NCBI GenBank assembly: GCA_028023455.1
Contig: JAQFVV010006719.1
Span: forward strand, 186,001-250,000
Reading direction: 5' to 3'
DNA: 64,000 bases
Source of the DNA: Epiperipatus broadwayi
Taxonomy: Eukaryota; Onychophora; Udeonychophora; Euonychophora; Peripatidae
Below the pieces are notes generated by a model, which saw only the letters and a program-made list of their open reading frames with translations, did no database searches and was not told where the DNA came from. Below, in pieces: positions 34,489 to 47,300 of this stretch (its first letter is position 1; every line of letters begins with the position of its first letter). The position numbers and the translations under genes were made by a program.

Positions 34489-34600
34489 GTCAAGCATTGT
34501 TAGCCGAGAGGTCATCGCAGCCGCCTTGCAAGCAAGTAGTTGGTTGCAGACGTTTGTGGGTTCGTGTCCCGGCCGATGCTATGACATATGAAAAAAAAAA
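34489..34600 (+). mobile_element. tRNA-derived SINE with a perfect 14-bp TSD
   Basis: Carries TTAGCCGAGAGG (A box), CCTTGCAAGCAAGTAG, the B-box-like GTGGGTTCGTGTCCCGG, CCGATGCTATGACATATG and an A run. The flanks are identical: AATTATTCATACCA at 34,475-34,488 and 34,600-34,613. Length is about 110 bp, essentially a tRNA-related body plus tail, so it depends on a LINE for mobility. Confidence 0.9.
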
Positions 34601-34869
34601 ATTATTCATACCAAAGCTTTTAATTATTAAAAGTAAACATAATTTAAACTTTACATCATTCGTAGTTATTTAAATTCATACTGATTCTTGAAGCGTACTT
34701 TACATACGTGTGGCTCACTGATTGATTTATATAGTCATACAGAACCTTATCGTTAACTTAATTTTTTTCTCTTTGTTTTATATTCCAAAATTAGAATGGG
34801 CGTACCTATTCAAGAGCGTTTTTTTAGTGACAATACCAATATACAGAGGTATGCATTTAACAATTTGTT

Positions 34870-34980
34870 TAGTGTGGGAGGTGATGAGTGCTGGTTCAAC
34901 ACAAAATACAATTATTGGAGATCATTCATCTCTTTCACATGTGTGTGGACATGTGTGTTGGTTATATGTGAAGGAAGTTT
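34870..34980 (+). mobile_element. HH-C repeat, diverged copy
   Basis: Matches 9,195-9,310 along GTGTGGGAG, GATGAGTGCTGGTTCAACAC, TATTGGAGATCATTC and CACATGTGTGTGGACATGTG. The hammerhead is broken: the core reads GUGAUGA, GAAA is AAAA, and the upstream half of stem I is deleted. Confidence 0.6.
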
Positions 34981-37194
34981 GAAAGCCTATGTTCAAATTC
35001 GTTTTAATTACACCGTAAAGTTCGGTCTTTACAATATTCTAGGATTGATTTATTATTATTAAATATGTATTAAAATCACAAAATTTTGTCAGTTATTATA
35101 AATGCAATCATAGTTATATATTTTATACTGTTTTTGCAAGTATCAGAAACAATTAAATTATTAGATGATTTGATTTTTTAAAAAATTGAAAAAAAAAAGT
35201 TTCCTAATAGGATTTTTTTTCTTTCCATTTCAGCCAGGAAATATTTATCTATTTTTCATATTCTTTAATATTATAATAAATATTTTTCGGAATGTTTTTT
35301 TTTTGTAAAAAATTCACATTTATAAAAATATTTATGAATTTTTTTCAAACAAATATTATTCTTTAGTAACAATATATTTATAAGCTTATATCTTTCATTA
35401 ATATTTCACACATCTAGTGCGGGTATTTTTAATATTTGATGTAAAAAAAAATCCAAGAATTTATCAGTTTTTATTTAAAGAAAAAAAACTAGCTTTGAAA
35501 GATCAAAATATAAAAAGCAGCTTTACCTTGAAGGAATATTTAAATAAGTGAAGAAGTATCGAAGTTCATAAGCATAACAAGATATAACTTTAAATTTATT
35601 TTTTCTTTAATTAATATATTTTAAAATAACATTCTTAAATAAACTACCATTTATTTTTTTATTAATTAATACAATCCTCTACAAATCATTTATCAATTAT
35701 CATTGCATAACTTCTTCAAATATATATATATTGTAATAAGATTGAAACAGAGAGCGCTGCTATAATATACCTGTATACAGTGGCAATGAATGGGATAGAA
35801 AAATAGATGCATTAATAAAAAATAAGGAAATGGAGAGATGAAGAACTAGTATGGAGATTAAAAAGTTTAAATATATTATAACGGGACGATCCTTTTCAAG
35901 ACTCGAGGAAGTCGCATCTAACTATATTCGGACTTTGAGTCTTCTTATAGAATGCCATGGATGATGTGATTTAAAATATAATCCAATCCACTCCTCTATT
36001 AATAACCTCGTTACTCTCGGAATTCGAGCTCAGAGTAGAAATTGCAATCGACTCTCTTCAGGCATTTCCACAAATATCCCATAGTAATAATAAATTTAAT
36101 ATAAGCTATATATAACTTCTTTATAAATATTAAATCACTAAGTTGATTTAACATATATATGCGTGAGTATGTATATTTGTAATTATTGGTTTTATAAAAT
36201 GACTAAATAAAATAAACAAATGAGACCTGTTTAATTTTAAAATCAAGTTCTAACACATTTTAATCTGTAATGGAAACAAAAATATCATCTCATAAATAAC
36301 AAAAATATTAAAAATTTAGAATCATATTCTGTGCTTATATTTAAATACAATAATAAACTATTTAATATTCAGAAACTATAATATAATGTAATCATTTATA
36401 TATATATAATTTAAAATCATGTGTATAATAAATAATACCCATGATGCATTATTCATAAGGTCATGTTCCCTGCATCGATTCTTGGACTGGCAAAAGTAGA
36501 AAAGTTTGATGCATTAATAATAAAATTGTTGTGTTCGTACAAATGCTTCTGTGTTCAAATCATTCTTGATCTTTTGAGAAACTAACTATTCATTAAAGAA
36601 ACAATACAGCTTTATGTTTATTGATGATCACATGAACAAATATATAATGGTAGTTCATATTAAAAATTTATGTAAAGAGACATTCAGAAAAATAAGGTTT
36701 ATGAATCTAAAGACGTTCTGTGGTTATAAATACTTTAATCAGTGGTCAATTCACACACAGAGACATAAATTAGTATAGCAACTTTTATTTTGAGATTCAC
36801 TATAAAGCAAGAATATCAAAATTAGATGATAAATTGAATTAATGAGATTCTTTCTTAAAAATCTATTAATGCTAAAAATTAAGCTTAAATATAAGCAGAT
36901 TTTGCTCAAGATAAATTGTGATTTTCTCTAGTTTTTGCATTCCCAAAGATGAATTAGGCTCATTAAAATTTAAAACATAACTCAAATATCTGAAATAACA
37001 AGTGCTATTTATGCACTTTTGGTCATCATGCTCAACTACCTAGTTACTAGTCACTCTGCCTTGGGACAGATAACATTGGAAAGCATTATTGAGTACTATA
37101 CATATATATATATAATGTGTCCAATTCCCCATAACTTTAAGACAATTATAGAAAAGCACTTGCAAATAGTTAAACAGAGTTTATAAATAATTTT
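34981..37194. other. AT-rich sequence, no gene seen
   Basis: A patch of more balanced composition at about 35,880-36,070 has no open frame that I can assign. Nothing else is supported. Confidence 0.5.
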
Positions 37195-37206
37195 TTAGAA
37201 ATATAT

Positions 37207-40200
37207 CATCATCATCATTATCAACCACTATCAATCCACTGCAGGATGAAGGTCTCTCCAAGTTTAATCCATCTTCTCCACATCACCCCTACACATTTTC
37301 TTATTCCATCCATCCATCTTACATGTGGTCTCCTTCTGGGTCTTTTACAATCTCTTGGAATCCAGTTTAAAATTTCAATTGTCCATCTATTATCATCTCT
37401 TCTAGCAATATGTCCAGCCCAACTCCACTTCAATCTTTTAATTTTTTCAATGAGGTCAGTAACACCTGTTTGTTCTCTTACCCATACATTGCGTTTTCGA
37501 TCTCTTCTTGTTACTCCCAACATACATCTCTCCATACTTCTTTGAGTGGTCTGAAGTCTCTGTATTGATCTTCTATTAAGTGTCCAAGTCTCAGATCCAT
37601 AAGTAAGAACTGGTAAAACACATTTGTTAAAAACCTTTCTTTTCAAACACATAGGCATATTTCCTTTTAATATCAAGTTATTTCTACCAAAAGCACTCCA
37701 ACCAAGTTTAATTCTATGATTAATTTCCTCTATTATGTTTCCATCTGTATTAATAATCTGACCAAGGTATTTGTAACTCTTAACTTCTTCTAATTCATCA
37801 TAATCAATCTTTATTTTCATATTTTGAGCAAATCGATTAAACATTACTTTAGTCTTTTTAACATTTATCTTTAGTCCTACTTTCCAACTTTCATCTGATA
37901 ACTCCTGCAACATTTCCTGCAGCTCGGAAGCATTATTTGCAAAAACAACTACATCATCTGCGAAATCTAAATGACTTAAATAATCTCCATTTACTTTCAC
38001 TCCTTTAGTTTCCCATTTTAATCCACAAAATACTTCTTGCAGCACTGCTGTAAAAAGTTTTGGAGATATGGAGTCACCTTGTCTTACACCTTTCTCAATG
38101 TTGACTTTCCCAGTATCATTATGTAATCTAATTGTTGCTGTTGCATTTTTATAAATATTCTTTAAAATATGACAATATCCTGGATCTATACCTTGATGAT
38201 CCAATGCTTTAATCACTGAAGAAATGTTTATAGAATCAAATGCCTTTTCATAATCTACAAATCCAAAACATAATGACAACTCATATTCATTTGTCCTTTC
38301 TATGACTTCTCTCAATACTTGAATATGATCTACTGTACTAAAACCACTTTTAAATCCAGCTTGTTCTCTTGGTTGGTGAAAATCCAAGGTTCTCTGTAGA
38401 CGAGTTGTAATTATCTTGGTAAAAATTTTATATAAAACTGATAAAAGGCTGATAGGTCTGTAATTTCTAATATCTTCTTTATCACCTTTTTTAAATATTA
38501 ATATTATTACTGCATTCTTCCAATCATCCGGTACATCTTTATCATTTAGACATTTGGTATATAACTTTGCTAATATTTTTTCTGTTTCTTCACCTGCTTC
38601 TTTTAATATATCAATTATAATTCCATCATTACCTGGAGCCTTTCCTTTTTTCATACATTTAATTGCATTTCTCACTTCTTCATTTAAAATTCTGGGCAAT
38701 TCGGAAGATGTAATAGATATAGGAGGTACTTGTTCTTTATTACTATATAATTCTTGATAAAAATCTTCTACCAATTTCATAATGTCATCCCTCTTTTTAG
38801 TAATAATTCCATCTTTTTTCCTTATTGCAGATATAAATTTCCTACCAATACCAAAATGTTGTTTTACATTCTTAAGACTTTTATTTTCTTCTACAGCTTT
38901 TCTTGCTAGTTCACAGTTATACTTTCTTATATCATTTTCAACTCTTTTCCGCACCATTTTACAAAATTCGAGATATTCAATTCTTTTTAATGCATCATTC
39001 TTGCATATCTTTATATTCCTTCTTTTCTTCATAAGTTCTCTAGTCTCAGTAGAAATTTTATTAGTCAATTGCTGCTTTTTTCTACCAGCTATCTTTGTTG
39101 CAGTTTTTAAAAGTGTATCAGTTATTTTCATATTAATTTCATTCAAATCTGAATCATGTTCAAAATCTACTAATACTTGAAACCGATTTGTAAGTTCTAA
39201 TTTAAATTCATTAGAATGTTTCTGAAGATTAGGAATATCAACTGTAAATATAGTTTTTCTTAATAATTTTTGTCTCTCTAGTTTTACATTAACATGTATC
39301 TTACCCCTTACTAATCGATGATCACTTCCTGTGTTAAATTTATTAAGAACATTACAATCTTGAAATATGTATTTCCTGTTAGTCAAAATATAATCCAATT
39401 CTGCTGTACCTTCATTTGGATGCTTCCATGTCCATTTCCTTCTAACATTTTTCTCAAAAAAAGAATTCATAATATAAAGTTTTTCCTTCTCTGCAAACTC
39501 CACAAGTCTATGTCCTCTCTCATTTCTATTACCATAACCAAAATTACCTACAACACTTTCATCTTTCATTTGTTTACCAATTCTAGCATTAAAATCTCCC
39601 ATAACAATTTTAAAATGTTGTTTACTCTGATCAAAAGCCTTTTGTACATCCATATAAAAATCTTCTACTACTTCATCACTGTGAGAACTTGTTGGGGCAT
39701 AAACCTGAATTATCTGCATTTGATATCTGCTATTAAGTTGTGTAACTAATCTTGCCACTCTGTCTGATACACCGTCAATCTCCACAATATTGTTCTTCCA
39801 CTTTTTATTTATAATGAATCCTACTCCACTTGTATTTCCAATATTTGTGCCTTTATAATAGAGCATATGTCCACTTTTTAAATCAATTGTCTCTTCACCT
39901 TTTCTTCTAACTTCACAAAGTCCAATAATATCCCATTTAATATAAGAGAGTTCTTCTTCTAATTCTTGCAATCTTCCTTCACTTGAAAGTGATCTGCAGT
40001 TGTAAGTACCTAAATAAAAAGTCGTCATCAAATGGCAGCCTGGGTCCGCCTCCAGGATATTCTTAGCACCCTCCGCCTTCGGCCACCAACCGCTGCCTTG
40101 GTTGGTGACTTTACAGCCTCCTGGGATTAAGGGCCATGCTTTATTTTTGTCTGTCATAATTGTATAATTGGGAAAAATCTTTATCATTTACACAAACATT

Positions 40201-40479
40201 CATTCTGCCTTATCAGGCACTGAGAAGAAAGACCATGGTGTTTCTTGATCTTAAACTCAGAGGTAAAAAGCCAATAAACTCACCACGCTGGCTAATGCGT
40301 GTTGGTGAGCAGCCCATCCATGTTCGTATACTATATGAATAAACATATAATAATAACAGCTGCAACGACAAGAACGTATGGAGTGGACATTAGGAATTTG
40401 CCCTGCTCGGTTCCTTTAAGGCCTCCAAGAGGAATCAAAGGGTCTCCTTTCAGTTAATAGCAAACTCCTTTCTGCAGCC
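37207..40479 (-). mobile_element. Complete RTE-clade LINE retrotransposon
   Basis: The 3,273-bp element is bounded by a perfect 12-bp TSD, TTAGAAATATAT, at 37,195-37,206 and 40,480-40,491. On its coding strand it has about 290 bp of 5' sequence (40,479 to 40,188), one long ORF, and a very short 3' end that runs from the stop codon into GATAATGATGATGATG. A 3' end of short ATG-type repeats directly after the ORF is characteristic of RTE elements. Full length, an intact ORF and a perfect TSD suggest a recent insertion. At least four decayed relatives lie in the window. Confidence 0.95.
37221..40187 (-). CDS. RTE endonuclease-reverse transcriptase, 988 codons, intact
   Basis: A single polyprotein nicks target DNA and copies the LINE RNA at the nick. 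The N-terminal APE-type endonuclease spans about residues 55-300. TYNCRS has Asn63, LCEVRR has Glu92, IQVYAPT has Tyr163, MGDFNAR has Asp198 and Asn200, ELDYILTN has Asp265, and GSDHRL has Asp289 and His290. The reverse transcriptase spans about 490-830: [15 protein letters not shown] with Asp645, [10 protein letters not shown] at 700-709, FADD at 742-745, and YKYLGQ near 806-811. The C-terminal part has WAGHIARR near 923-930 and ends QWIDSG, like RTE/BovB proteins. All catalytic residues are present and there is no internal stop. The true start may be a later Met (for example Met54, just before the endonuclease), because the first 50 residues look like translated leader. Confidence 0.95.
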   Translation of the reverse strand: MIKIFPNYTIMTDKNKAWPLIPGGCKVTNQGSGWWPKAEGAKNILEADPGCHLMTTFYLGTYNCRSLSSEGRLQELEEELSYIKWDIIGLCEVRRKGEETIDLKSGHMLYYKGTNIGNTSGVGFIINKKWKNNIVEIDGVSDRVARLVTQLNSRYQMQIIQVYAPTSSHSDEVVEDFYMDVQKAFDQSKQHFKIVMGDFNARIGKQMKDESVVGNFGYGNRNERGHRLVEFAEKEKLYIMNSFFEKNVRRKWTWKHPNEGTAELDYILTNRKYIFQDCNVLNKFNTGSDHRLVRGKIHVNVKLERQKLLRKTIFTVDIPNLQKHSNEFKLELTNRFQVLVDFEHDSDLNEINMKITDTLLKTATKIAGRKKQQLTNKISTETRELMKKRRNIKICKNDALKRIEYLEFCKMVRKRVENDIRKYNCELARKAVEENKSLKNVKQHFGIGRKFISAIRKKDGIITKKRDDIMKLVEDFYQELYSNKEQVPPISITSSELPRILNEEVRNAIKCMKKGKAPGNDGIIIDILKEAGEETEKILAKLYTKCLNDKDVPDDWKNAVIILIFKKGDKEDIRNYRPISLLSVLYKIFTKIITTRLQRTLDFHQPREQAGFKSGFSTVDHIQVLREVIERTNEYELSLCFGFVDYEKAFDSINISSVIKALDHQGIDPGYCHILKNIYKNATATIRLHNDTGKVNIEKGVRQGDSISPKLFTAVLQEVFCGLKWETKGVKVNGDYLSHLDFADDVVVFANNASELQEMLQELSDESWKVGLKINVKKTKVMFNRFAQNMKIKIDYDELEEVKSYKYLGQIINTDGNIIEEINHRIKLGWSAFGRNNLILKGNMPMCLKRKVFNKCVLPVLTYGSETWTLNRRSIQRLQTTQRSMERCMLGVTRRDRKRNVWVREQTGVTDLIEKIKRLKWSWAGHIARRDDNRWTIEILNWIPRDCKRPRRRPHVRWMDGIRKCVGVMWRRWIKLGETFILQWIDSG

Positions 40480-40529
40480 TTAGAAATATATATTTAATTT
40501 TATATTGAAATTATAATCATAATATTGTT

Positions 40530-40640
40530 AATTATTATTGATAATGGGATTGTCTAAATGCTGACTGGTTTTTAATGGTATATATATCTAACCATTAGAA
40601 ACCAGTCAACACTTGGACAATCCCAAAATAGATAATAATC
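40530..40640. mobile_element. Short fold-back element
   Basis: ATAATGGGATTGTCTAAATG and CTGACTGGTTT are mirrored by AAACCAGTCAAC and TTGGACAATCCCA around a TATATATA centre. One arm plus flank recurs at 40,950-41,030 (AACCATTAGAAACCAGTCAA). In both, GAAACCAGTC resembles the 3' half of a hammerhead (GAAA, short stem III, GUC), but no CUGANGA core is visible. Confidence 0.6.
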
Positions 40641-41030
40641 AAAAATTCCAAACTGCTGTCAAGGCAACCTCCTTTTAGCAATAGAGGTGGAATCCCATCT
40701 CTATTCATGGTCCCATATATTTATATAGACATGAAAGATTGCAACTAGACCACAGAGATTGAAATTATTGATAGAAAGAATGTTAAATAAACCTCCTTAA
40801 ACAGGTAAATATAACCTGTTCTAAATTCAGACTAATAAAGTCAATTATAACATTACAAATTGCAATCATAAATTTTCAAATTGTAACCCCAAAGTATTAC
40901 TTAAATAATAAGTGTAATAATTCTCAAGGCTAAATAGTTTTATAAGTAACCATTAGAAACCAGTCAACGCTTAAACAATCCTAATAAAGGTAACATCCAA
41001 GAATTTCAAACTGCTGCCAAGGCAACCATA
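40590..41030. repeat. Direct repeat, about 80-bp copies separated by about 280 bp
   Basis: AACCATTAGAAACCAGTCAA through AACTGCTG-T/C-CAAGGCAACC occurs at 40,592-40,672 and 40,950-41,028 with scattered differences. Confidence 0.65.
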
Positions 41031-41128
41031 TATATGAACTTCTGCTAGTAGCTTAATCATAATGATTTACAAAAATTGAGGCAACCAGAATTAATTATAA
41101 GGGCAGATCAAAAAAGCCATTCCTGGAA

Positions 41129-41230
41129 ATCAAGGCTATTGTACAATCCAACCATCTACTATACATCCTGACCAATATAAAGGCTATTGTACAATCAAAC
41201 CATCTACTATACATCCTGACCAATATAAAG
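41129..41230. repeat. Tandem duplication, about 51-bp unit
   Basis: Two adjacent, almost identical copies of AAGGCTATTGTACAATC followed by AACCATCTACTATACATCCT and GACCAATATA. The small divergence suggests a recent event. Confidence 0.8.
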
Positions 41231-41570
41231 CTAAAACAGCAAAGTCACCAATACTACAATTTTAAAGAAATGGCTATCAAGGTGCTCATTTATTGTTGGC
41301 ATACTCTCGAATATAGGCTAAACATTTTGTAATAATACATAATAATAATTAGAAAACATACTATATGAAATCAAAGGATAAAAAGATGAAATACACTTAA
41401 TATAATTCTAAATAGAAATAGAATAATAACTGAATATGTAATTTTTTTAAAAATGTTTACACTTCAAAAAATTCACAAAATTTTCATAATAAAGAATGAA
41501 GCTTTTCATTAATAACTTCTTTCTACATTATTATCACTTGTGAGACTTGTTTTTCTAAAATATTGGATCT

Positions 41571-41796
41571 ATTAATAATTTTTATTAGTCACTCATTAAA
41601 CTAAAGGTTAACCAATAATGAATAATATTTCTGTAGTGTAATTTTTATTACACCACCTTCATGCAAGGTAGAAAATCTTTTCTATCCATTTTCAATATCT
41701 TGAGGAGAGATGTAATCATGAACACATGATAAAAGACAAGTGAAAAAGATCTTATTAGATCTCTAGTCTAATGAGTGACTAATAAAAATTATTAAT
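41571..41796. mobile_element. HH-C-related fold-back element
   Basis: The terminal inverted repeats are ATTAATAATTTTTATTAGTC with ACTCATTA on the left and TAATGAGTGACTAATAAAAA with TTATTAAT on the right. Inside is TCTGTAGTGTAATTTTTATT and TTCATGCAAGGTAG. The reverse complement of that part lies beside the HH-C copy at 47,830-47,890, so this is a deleted, fold-back member of the same family. The hammerhead itself is absent. Confidence 0.65.
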
Positions 41797-43015
41797 ATGC
41801 TTTCAATAAGTGACTTGTGTTAAAGTTGTGATGGTGGTACAATTGATATTTATCAATTACTCTAGTAAGTTGCTATCTATTTATCTATCTAAATGGCAAC
41901 CCAATGTGCAGCCAATAATGATCAAGTACTGGTGGCCATCATTATAAATGGCTACCTAACCATCACATACTCATGGTCATCATTAAAAAATTGCCTCAAC
42001 TTGGTCTTAAGTAATAACACCTGAGAAAGAAAAAAAAAGTTTTATGCAGAATTACTTTTAAAAATTACTGTGAAATAATGTGAAAAGAGTATAGAGGATG
42101 GTTGTTATAATGTGATTATAAATTTACAAAAAATAAGTATTAAATGTTTATTTAAGTAGTTCACATTTAAAGTCGAACAGAAAGTCAAAGCATGATTTTG
42201 AAGATTGAATTGGGTGTTTGATTGTTGAAGGTTGTTTAAGTGTATTTTCAGCTTTGGTGATGGATGGAGGGTTTTGTTGTTGGCTTGAGGATGCAATGTT
42301 TTCATGTAATTCCATGGAGTCTTCTTTCTTAGGCATTGATCCAAACCTGTTTCAGATTTTCACATTTGTTTGTTTATCATGGTCTAGATAATAGAGTCTT
42401 GCCATGATCCCTAGCCTCTAAACTTTCAAGAAAGGGAGCAAGGCATAGTTTAGATTTTCCAGCTCCTGAGAGTCAAAAAAATGAGGGCTTTGCAAAGATT
42501 TTTGCATAACAAGGGTTCTGATAACTTATAGGTATTTGGTTGTTTATGCTGCATTGTATACTTAAGAGTCCAGTGACTGAATTCTGTATTTATCTCAGCA
42601 TTTCAGGTTGATATGTATTCTTTTGCTATCAGATGGTCATCAGATCTCTAAGAAAGGTTTTTATAAATGATTTTTAACATGAACATGTGTTTGTACATGT
42701 TCGCAATAAAAAAATACAAGAGAATTGGATATCGGTCCACACACATGGACAAGATAGAATTGGAGAACAAAGATGGGGAAATAAATTAGTAAAATTTAAC
42801 AAGATATTAAAACAGTACAGTTGAAGAAGGAGCAGATTAGGGGCAATAATAATATTGTAGTAGTGTTAAGTAAGATGAAACAAGGTTGCATGGAAGAGAA
42901 GGTGAAGTTAAGCTTGTTTTATGAGATATCTTTAAAAGTTCAAATTTGTATTTCCTGTGTAAAAATATAACTTAACAGTTTTTCTTGAAGAATAAAAGTA
43001 TATAATAGAAATATC
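41797..43015. other. No supported gene
   Basis: Composition is slightly less AT-rich. Short open frames at 42,105-42,344 have no recognisable domain. Confidence 0.45.
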
Positions 43016-43019
43016 TATA

Positions 43020-44310
43020 CTGACAAAAGGAAAAGTGAAAAAGATGAAAGAAGAACATGATATAAAAGAAGATGATCACCAACCAATGGAAAAAATTAAG
43101 ACAATAGAGGATGCTTCCATATCCCAATTATTAGAAATGTTTAAAGAAGATAGTAAAAATACCAACAAAGAGAAAATCATAATAAACAAGGACAGGATGA
43201 TAATAAAAACAATCAACAAAGAGAGGCAGAAAAGAAAAAAATAGCATAAAAAATTTTGAAAAAGTAAAAGTAGATATGCTACAAAAAATGGATCAAAACA
43301 GTAAAAAGATGGCTACAGAAATAGCAGACTGAATCAAACATATTGAATAAGTTCTGAATGCAGTGAGACAAAATAAAGGAGAATGGGATATAAAAATGAA
43401 ACAGATACAAGAAATAATAAATAATAAAATTAGCCAAGTGCAGGAGGCTATAGAATCTGTGAGAAATGAAAGTCAAGAAAGCCTGAAATCAGTCCAAGAG
43501 CATATTATGGGGCCTGGCTAATCAAATTAAGTCCTTGCAGGTCACAGATAATGATAAAATCAGAGAAAAAGTAAAAAAATTGAAGGATAGCCATAAACAA
43601 AATTGTCAAACCAAAAAGAAAACAGCCATGTCTATATCAAAAAGAGTAATTGAAAATACAAAAATAGAGGAAGTAAAGATAGATAGTCAATATACAAATC
43701 AAATGCCTGAAATTGTAAAATAGTTAGTTCTTTAAAAGATGAACATTTTCAGGATATGTTGGTGAGGGTGATATTAAATTTGTCAAAAGTTAGAAAAGAC
43801 ATTTCAGCATTAATGCCATGACTAAAGACACAAAGCTAGCAATAGCTTGTAGCCATCTTCAAAATGCATCCCAGAGGTTAAACATAAGGTATCCCAAGAG
43901 AAGTACCCTCCCTGTGAGCCATACACTCCATTTTTTAGAAGGCAAGTGGCAAAATTGAGAGCACTCAGTGCAAATCTAATCTCAAAATTACAAATAATAA
44001 GAATATTAAGACAGCTTCCCAAGCAATATTGAAAGGATCTTAATTGGCACAGACAAGCATACAATTGAACAGGTGGCTGAACTGTTAAATCCTTTTGATA
44101 TCAGCAAACCTGCATACACTGAAAAAGAAGAAGGATTTAAACCTCCAACTAAATCAACGTACAGAGAAGACAATAATCCACATATGAATGCCATCCACTA
44201 TGGAAAGCAGAAAATCAAGACGCCACCATGGAATCAGGGTGAAAGAAATGAAATGTCACCATGGAAGAGAAAGCAGAGAACATCTCAATAGTCATACCAG
44301 AATCCAAATA
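43020..44310 (+). pseudogene. Decayed ORF cluster with coiled-coil character, possibly gag-like
   Basis: Successive plus-strand frames (43,035-43,244, about 43,255-43,520, 43,535-43,723, 44,073-44,291) are Lys/Glu/Gln-rich and polar. Between stops they read like one protein broken by frameshifts. The middle part has heptad-like spacing (IQEIINNKISQVQEAI and similar), suggesting a coiled coil. The last part has Pro/Lys-rich PPTKST and PWNQGERNEMSPWKRKQR. Retrotransposon ORF1 or Gag proteins often look like this. No zinc knuckle or reverse transcriptase follows, so the assignment is a guess. Confidence 0.35.
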
Positions 44311-47300
44311 ATTAGAAAATCCAAAAGAGAATCAAACTGCTCGTCAGAAATATGACTCACTATCCATGAACAGAACATGAATAATTAGACAAACCAGATG
44401 TAGATCACCTCATAACACAAAGTTTTCAGAGAACTGATCATGCTCTTCAGTTTCCCAAAGCAGGATGTAGTTATACTTCTGACGAAGAAAACAAAAAAAA
44501 AAAGCAAAATGATAAAATTGAATTTGAGGAAAGAAGATACTTTGAAGAAATTGGGAGTAAATATTAAGGAAGTATGGTGGATGGTGATATTCTTATAAAC
44601 ATAAGGATGCAGTATGTTCATGATGCTCCAATGTTTTATCTCTACACTGCACCTAACTAAGGTTCAAACTTTTTCTGAATAAGGCCCTCAGAGGAGCTGG
44701 GATTTCTATCAGTAGAATATTGAATTGTCTACCAGACGCAGAACTGTGTCATTAGTGTGGAGTCTATTATAAGACTCATTAAGTAAATGAGCAAGGTATT
44801 CCATGTGGCTAAACCTTCCTTTAGTCATTTGTTGTCTCAATATACTTTCTGAATAGTAAGTTTTGTTTGTGCTTAAACAGAAATAGCTTTTATGGTGCTC
44901 ATGCTGCATTGCAAAGTTGTGTTCTGTGATGAGGTTGTCCTGTCCATCATGATTCTGTAGGCAGGCATGCATATATTAGGCCAAAGGTCACCCCATCTCT
45001 AGAAATAAAAATAGATCAAATAAATGAGACTGTTACCAGTGACCAAATAGCCCAACATGGTTTAATTAAAAAAGCATGCCTCAGTATAAATGTTAAAGTA
45101 CAGCAAACTGTGACTAATAATTTTATTGGGTTGTAGTGAGATGAAATTGACTGAAACAAATTAAAATATTAAGAGGTAGTTGGCAGTATGTTCATCAAGT
45201 TCATTTAAAGGATTATTTCATTAAATGGGGAAAGTAATATTTAATTTTCTTAGACCTATTTTTGAAAATGGTCATTATTTAACTCAATATTTTTTAAGTC
45301 CTCATATGACAGTGTGAGAATTATCAAACATTTAATTTGTTAATAGTAATATGCTTTTAATATAGCAATTATTTTAATAAGTTATAAATGATTATAAAGG
45401 GAGAGCACGAACTGTGAAAGAATGTAGTTCTAATTTAAACTATGAAACTGTACTAAGAAAAGAAACCAATTCTTTTTCTTTGTTTTTGTACCTTATTTAA
45501 TTAATGTTAATTTTAACTTTTTTTAAAGAGATTAAGTTTTATGTTTGAGCGTAGTTTTTTTTTTTTGTAAAAGAAAAAACAATAAGATTTTAATACCTTT
45601 GTAAATTTTATAATTATTTTGCAATGCCTTTGTTAAAAAAAAACAGATAATTGAACAATTGTATCTATGGGAGTTTATTTAAATGGTTGTTGTAAAAATT
45701 ATCATATAAAAAAGAGAGTATAATTAGCTTGCAGGCAAGATTGTTCTAGAAAAAAATATAAAGGGAGGATCAATAAATGAGAAGACTCTAATGTCAGGTA
45801 AGAAGTAGAGGAATCCTAATTTAGCTGTTGAAGACAGCAGCCCAAGCTTAATAGAGCTGATAAAAAATGAAATATTTACCAAGTTATTGAAGAGAATAGC
45901 AGATGTTTTAATTAAATTTTTAACATACTATGAGTTTAGCCCTGAAATGATTGGTACAATGAAAACCATGTGCTAAATTCAACTAAAAGCAAGGCATCAC
46001 CTTTCTCCATATAACATATCTTCATCAAAAGAAAATGTAGAAAATGTAAACCCCCATAAAGTAGTCTGCAATCTATCCTTCAACCAAGAGAACATTAGGC
46101 TCTGTCTACATCTGTCTGACCTGAAAATTCAAGAAGAGAACCAAATGGACAAAATTTGCTATCATTTACTTGGAATTGCTACAGACTCAGAAAAGACCAA
46201 TTTAACCAGGCCCATGTTTAGAAGCCTTCAGGGAGAAACACAATTGAAAAACTGAAAATTGCAATTAGAAAGGCTGCCATAAACAGGAAACTAAGGCTGG
46301 ATGTATTATTTTTTTATGTTTACACACTATATTATTTTTTTGTTTTTCTACAACTCAGTCAAATTTCTATTATAAATGGTGAAATAGTTTTTAAAGCAAA
46401 AAAAACTGGTGTAAAGTTAATTTTTTTCTTGCTAAGCTGAATCAAAGATTGTTATCATTGATTCTGAACATGTTGCTAATTAATTCTTAATATTTTAGAG
46501 AAATTGAACCAAAAACTATTATTTTTGATTTTGAAAATATTGTAAAAATAGAAAGAAAAATCATAACTATTTTAAAGAAATAGCTTATTGAATTTAGAAT
46601 TAATCTATCACTGGAATCAATTGATTGGTTAATATAATTTTATCAAATTGTGTATTTATTTATTTTTGATGAGGTGGATGTTTGAAATTATGTACAATCA
46701 TGCCATTTTTTATTGCTAATTAATTAGAAATTAAATAATTGTTTTGTTTTTTAACCTAAAATGTTTTTAGTTGTAGTTTTTTTATTCTATGCAATTCCCT
46801 GTTTCATGAGTTGTAATGTGTGATCTGATATCATGACAGACTATATTCTAGGATTTTTTTTGATGATCCCAATAAAATTATTTATTTATAAGTAGGAAAA
46901 ACATATGATTTACTTAAGGTTATTTATAATAAGATACTTTATTCATTTATTTCTCTCTTGCTCACAGTAATAAATTATAGAGTTCTTGCTTCCTGAGCTA
47001 GATTCATGCATAACAGCTATATAGAAAGGGGATGTATATTAGTATATGGGCACTCACTGATAATCTTTATTCAACATTAAGTTTATAGTTGGCCAGAGCA
47101 TTGATGCTGATTAGCATATTTTAACATCCCAGCATTATTGCTTTGATTATTATACATTCTGATGGAAGAGCACTTAGTTTGGACATCCAAACTATGTTTA
47201 AATAATTGCCCCAATAGGGCAAAAGCTAAATAGTTGGCCTGGTCTATGATAGACCCATTTCAAATCCAGTCACCAGATTGACAGTTAATTTATTTTGATT

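Noticed and set aside
34493-34600. A functional tRNA gene
   Set aside because: A and B boxes are present, but there is no paired acceptor stem and it ends in a genomic A run with a TSD; it is a SINE.
39318-39749. Plus-strand frames opposite the RTE ORF (also 37,246, 38,554 and 38,782)
   Set aside because: They are antisense shadows of the 988-codon RTE ORF.
44462-44485. CTGACGAAGAAAAC
   Set aside because: There is no stem II between core and GAAA; it lies in a decayed Lys/Glu-rich frame.
44709-44972. Second GIY-YIG endonuclease
   Set aside because: Only EH...H...YY-ES spacing is suggestive; the GIY and YIG parts are absent.
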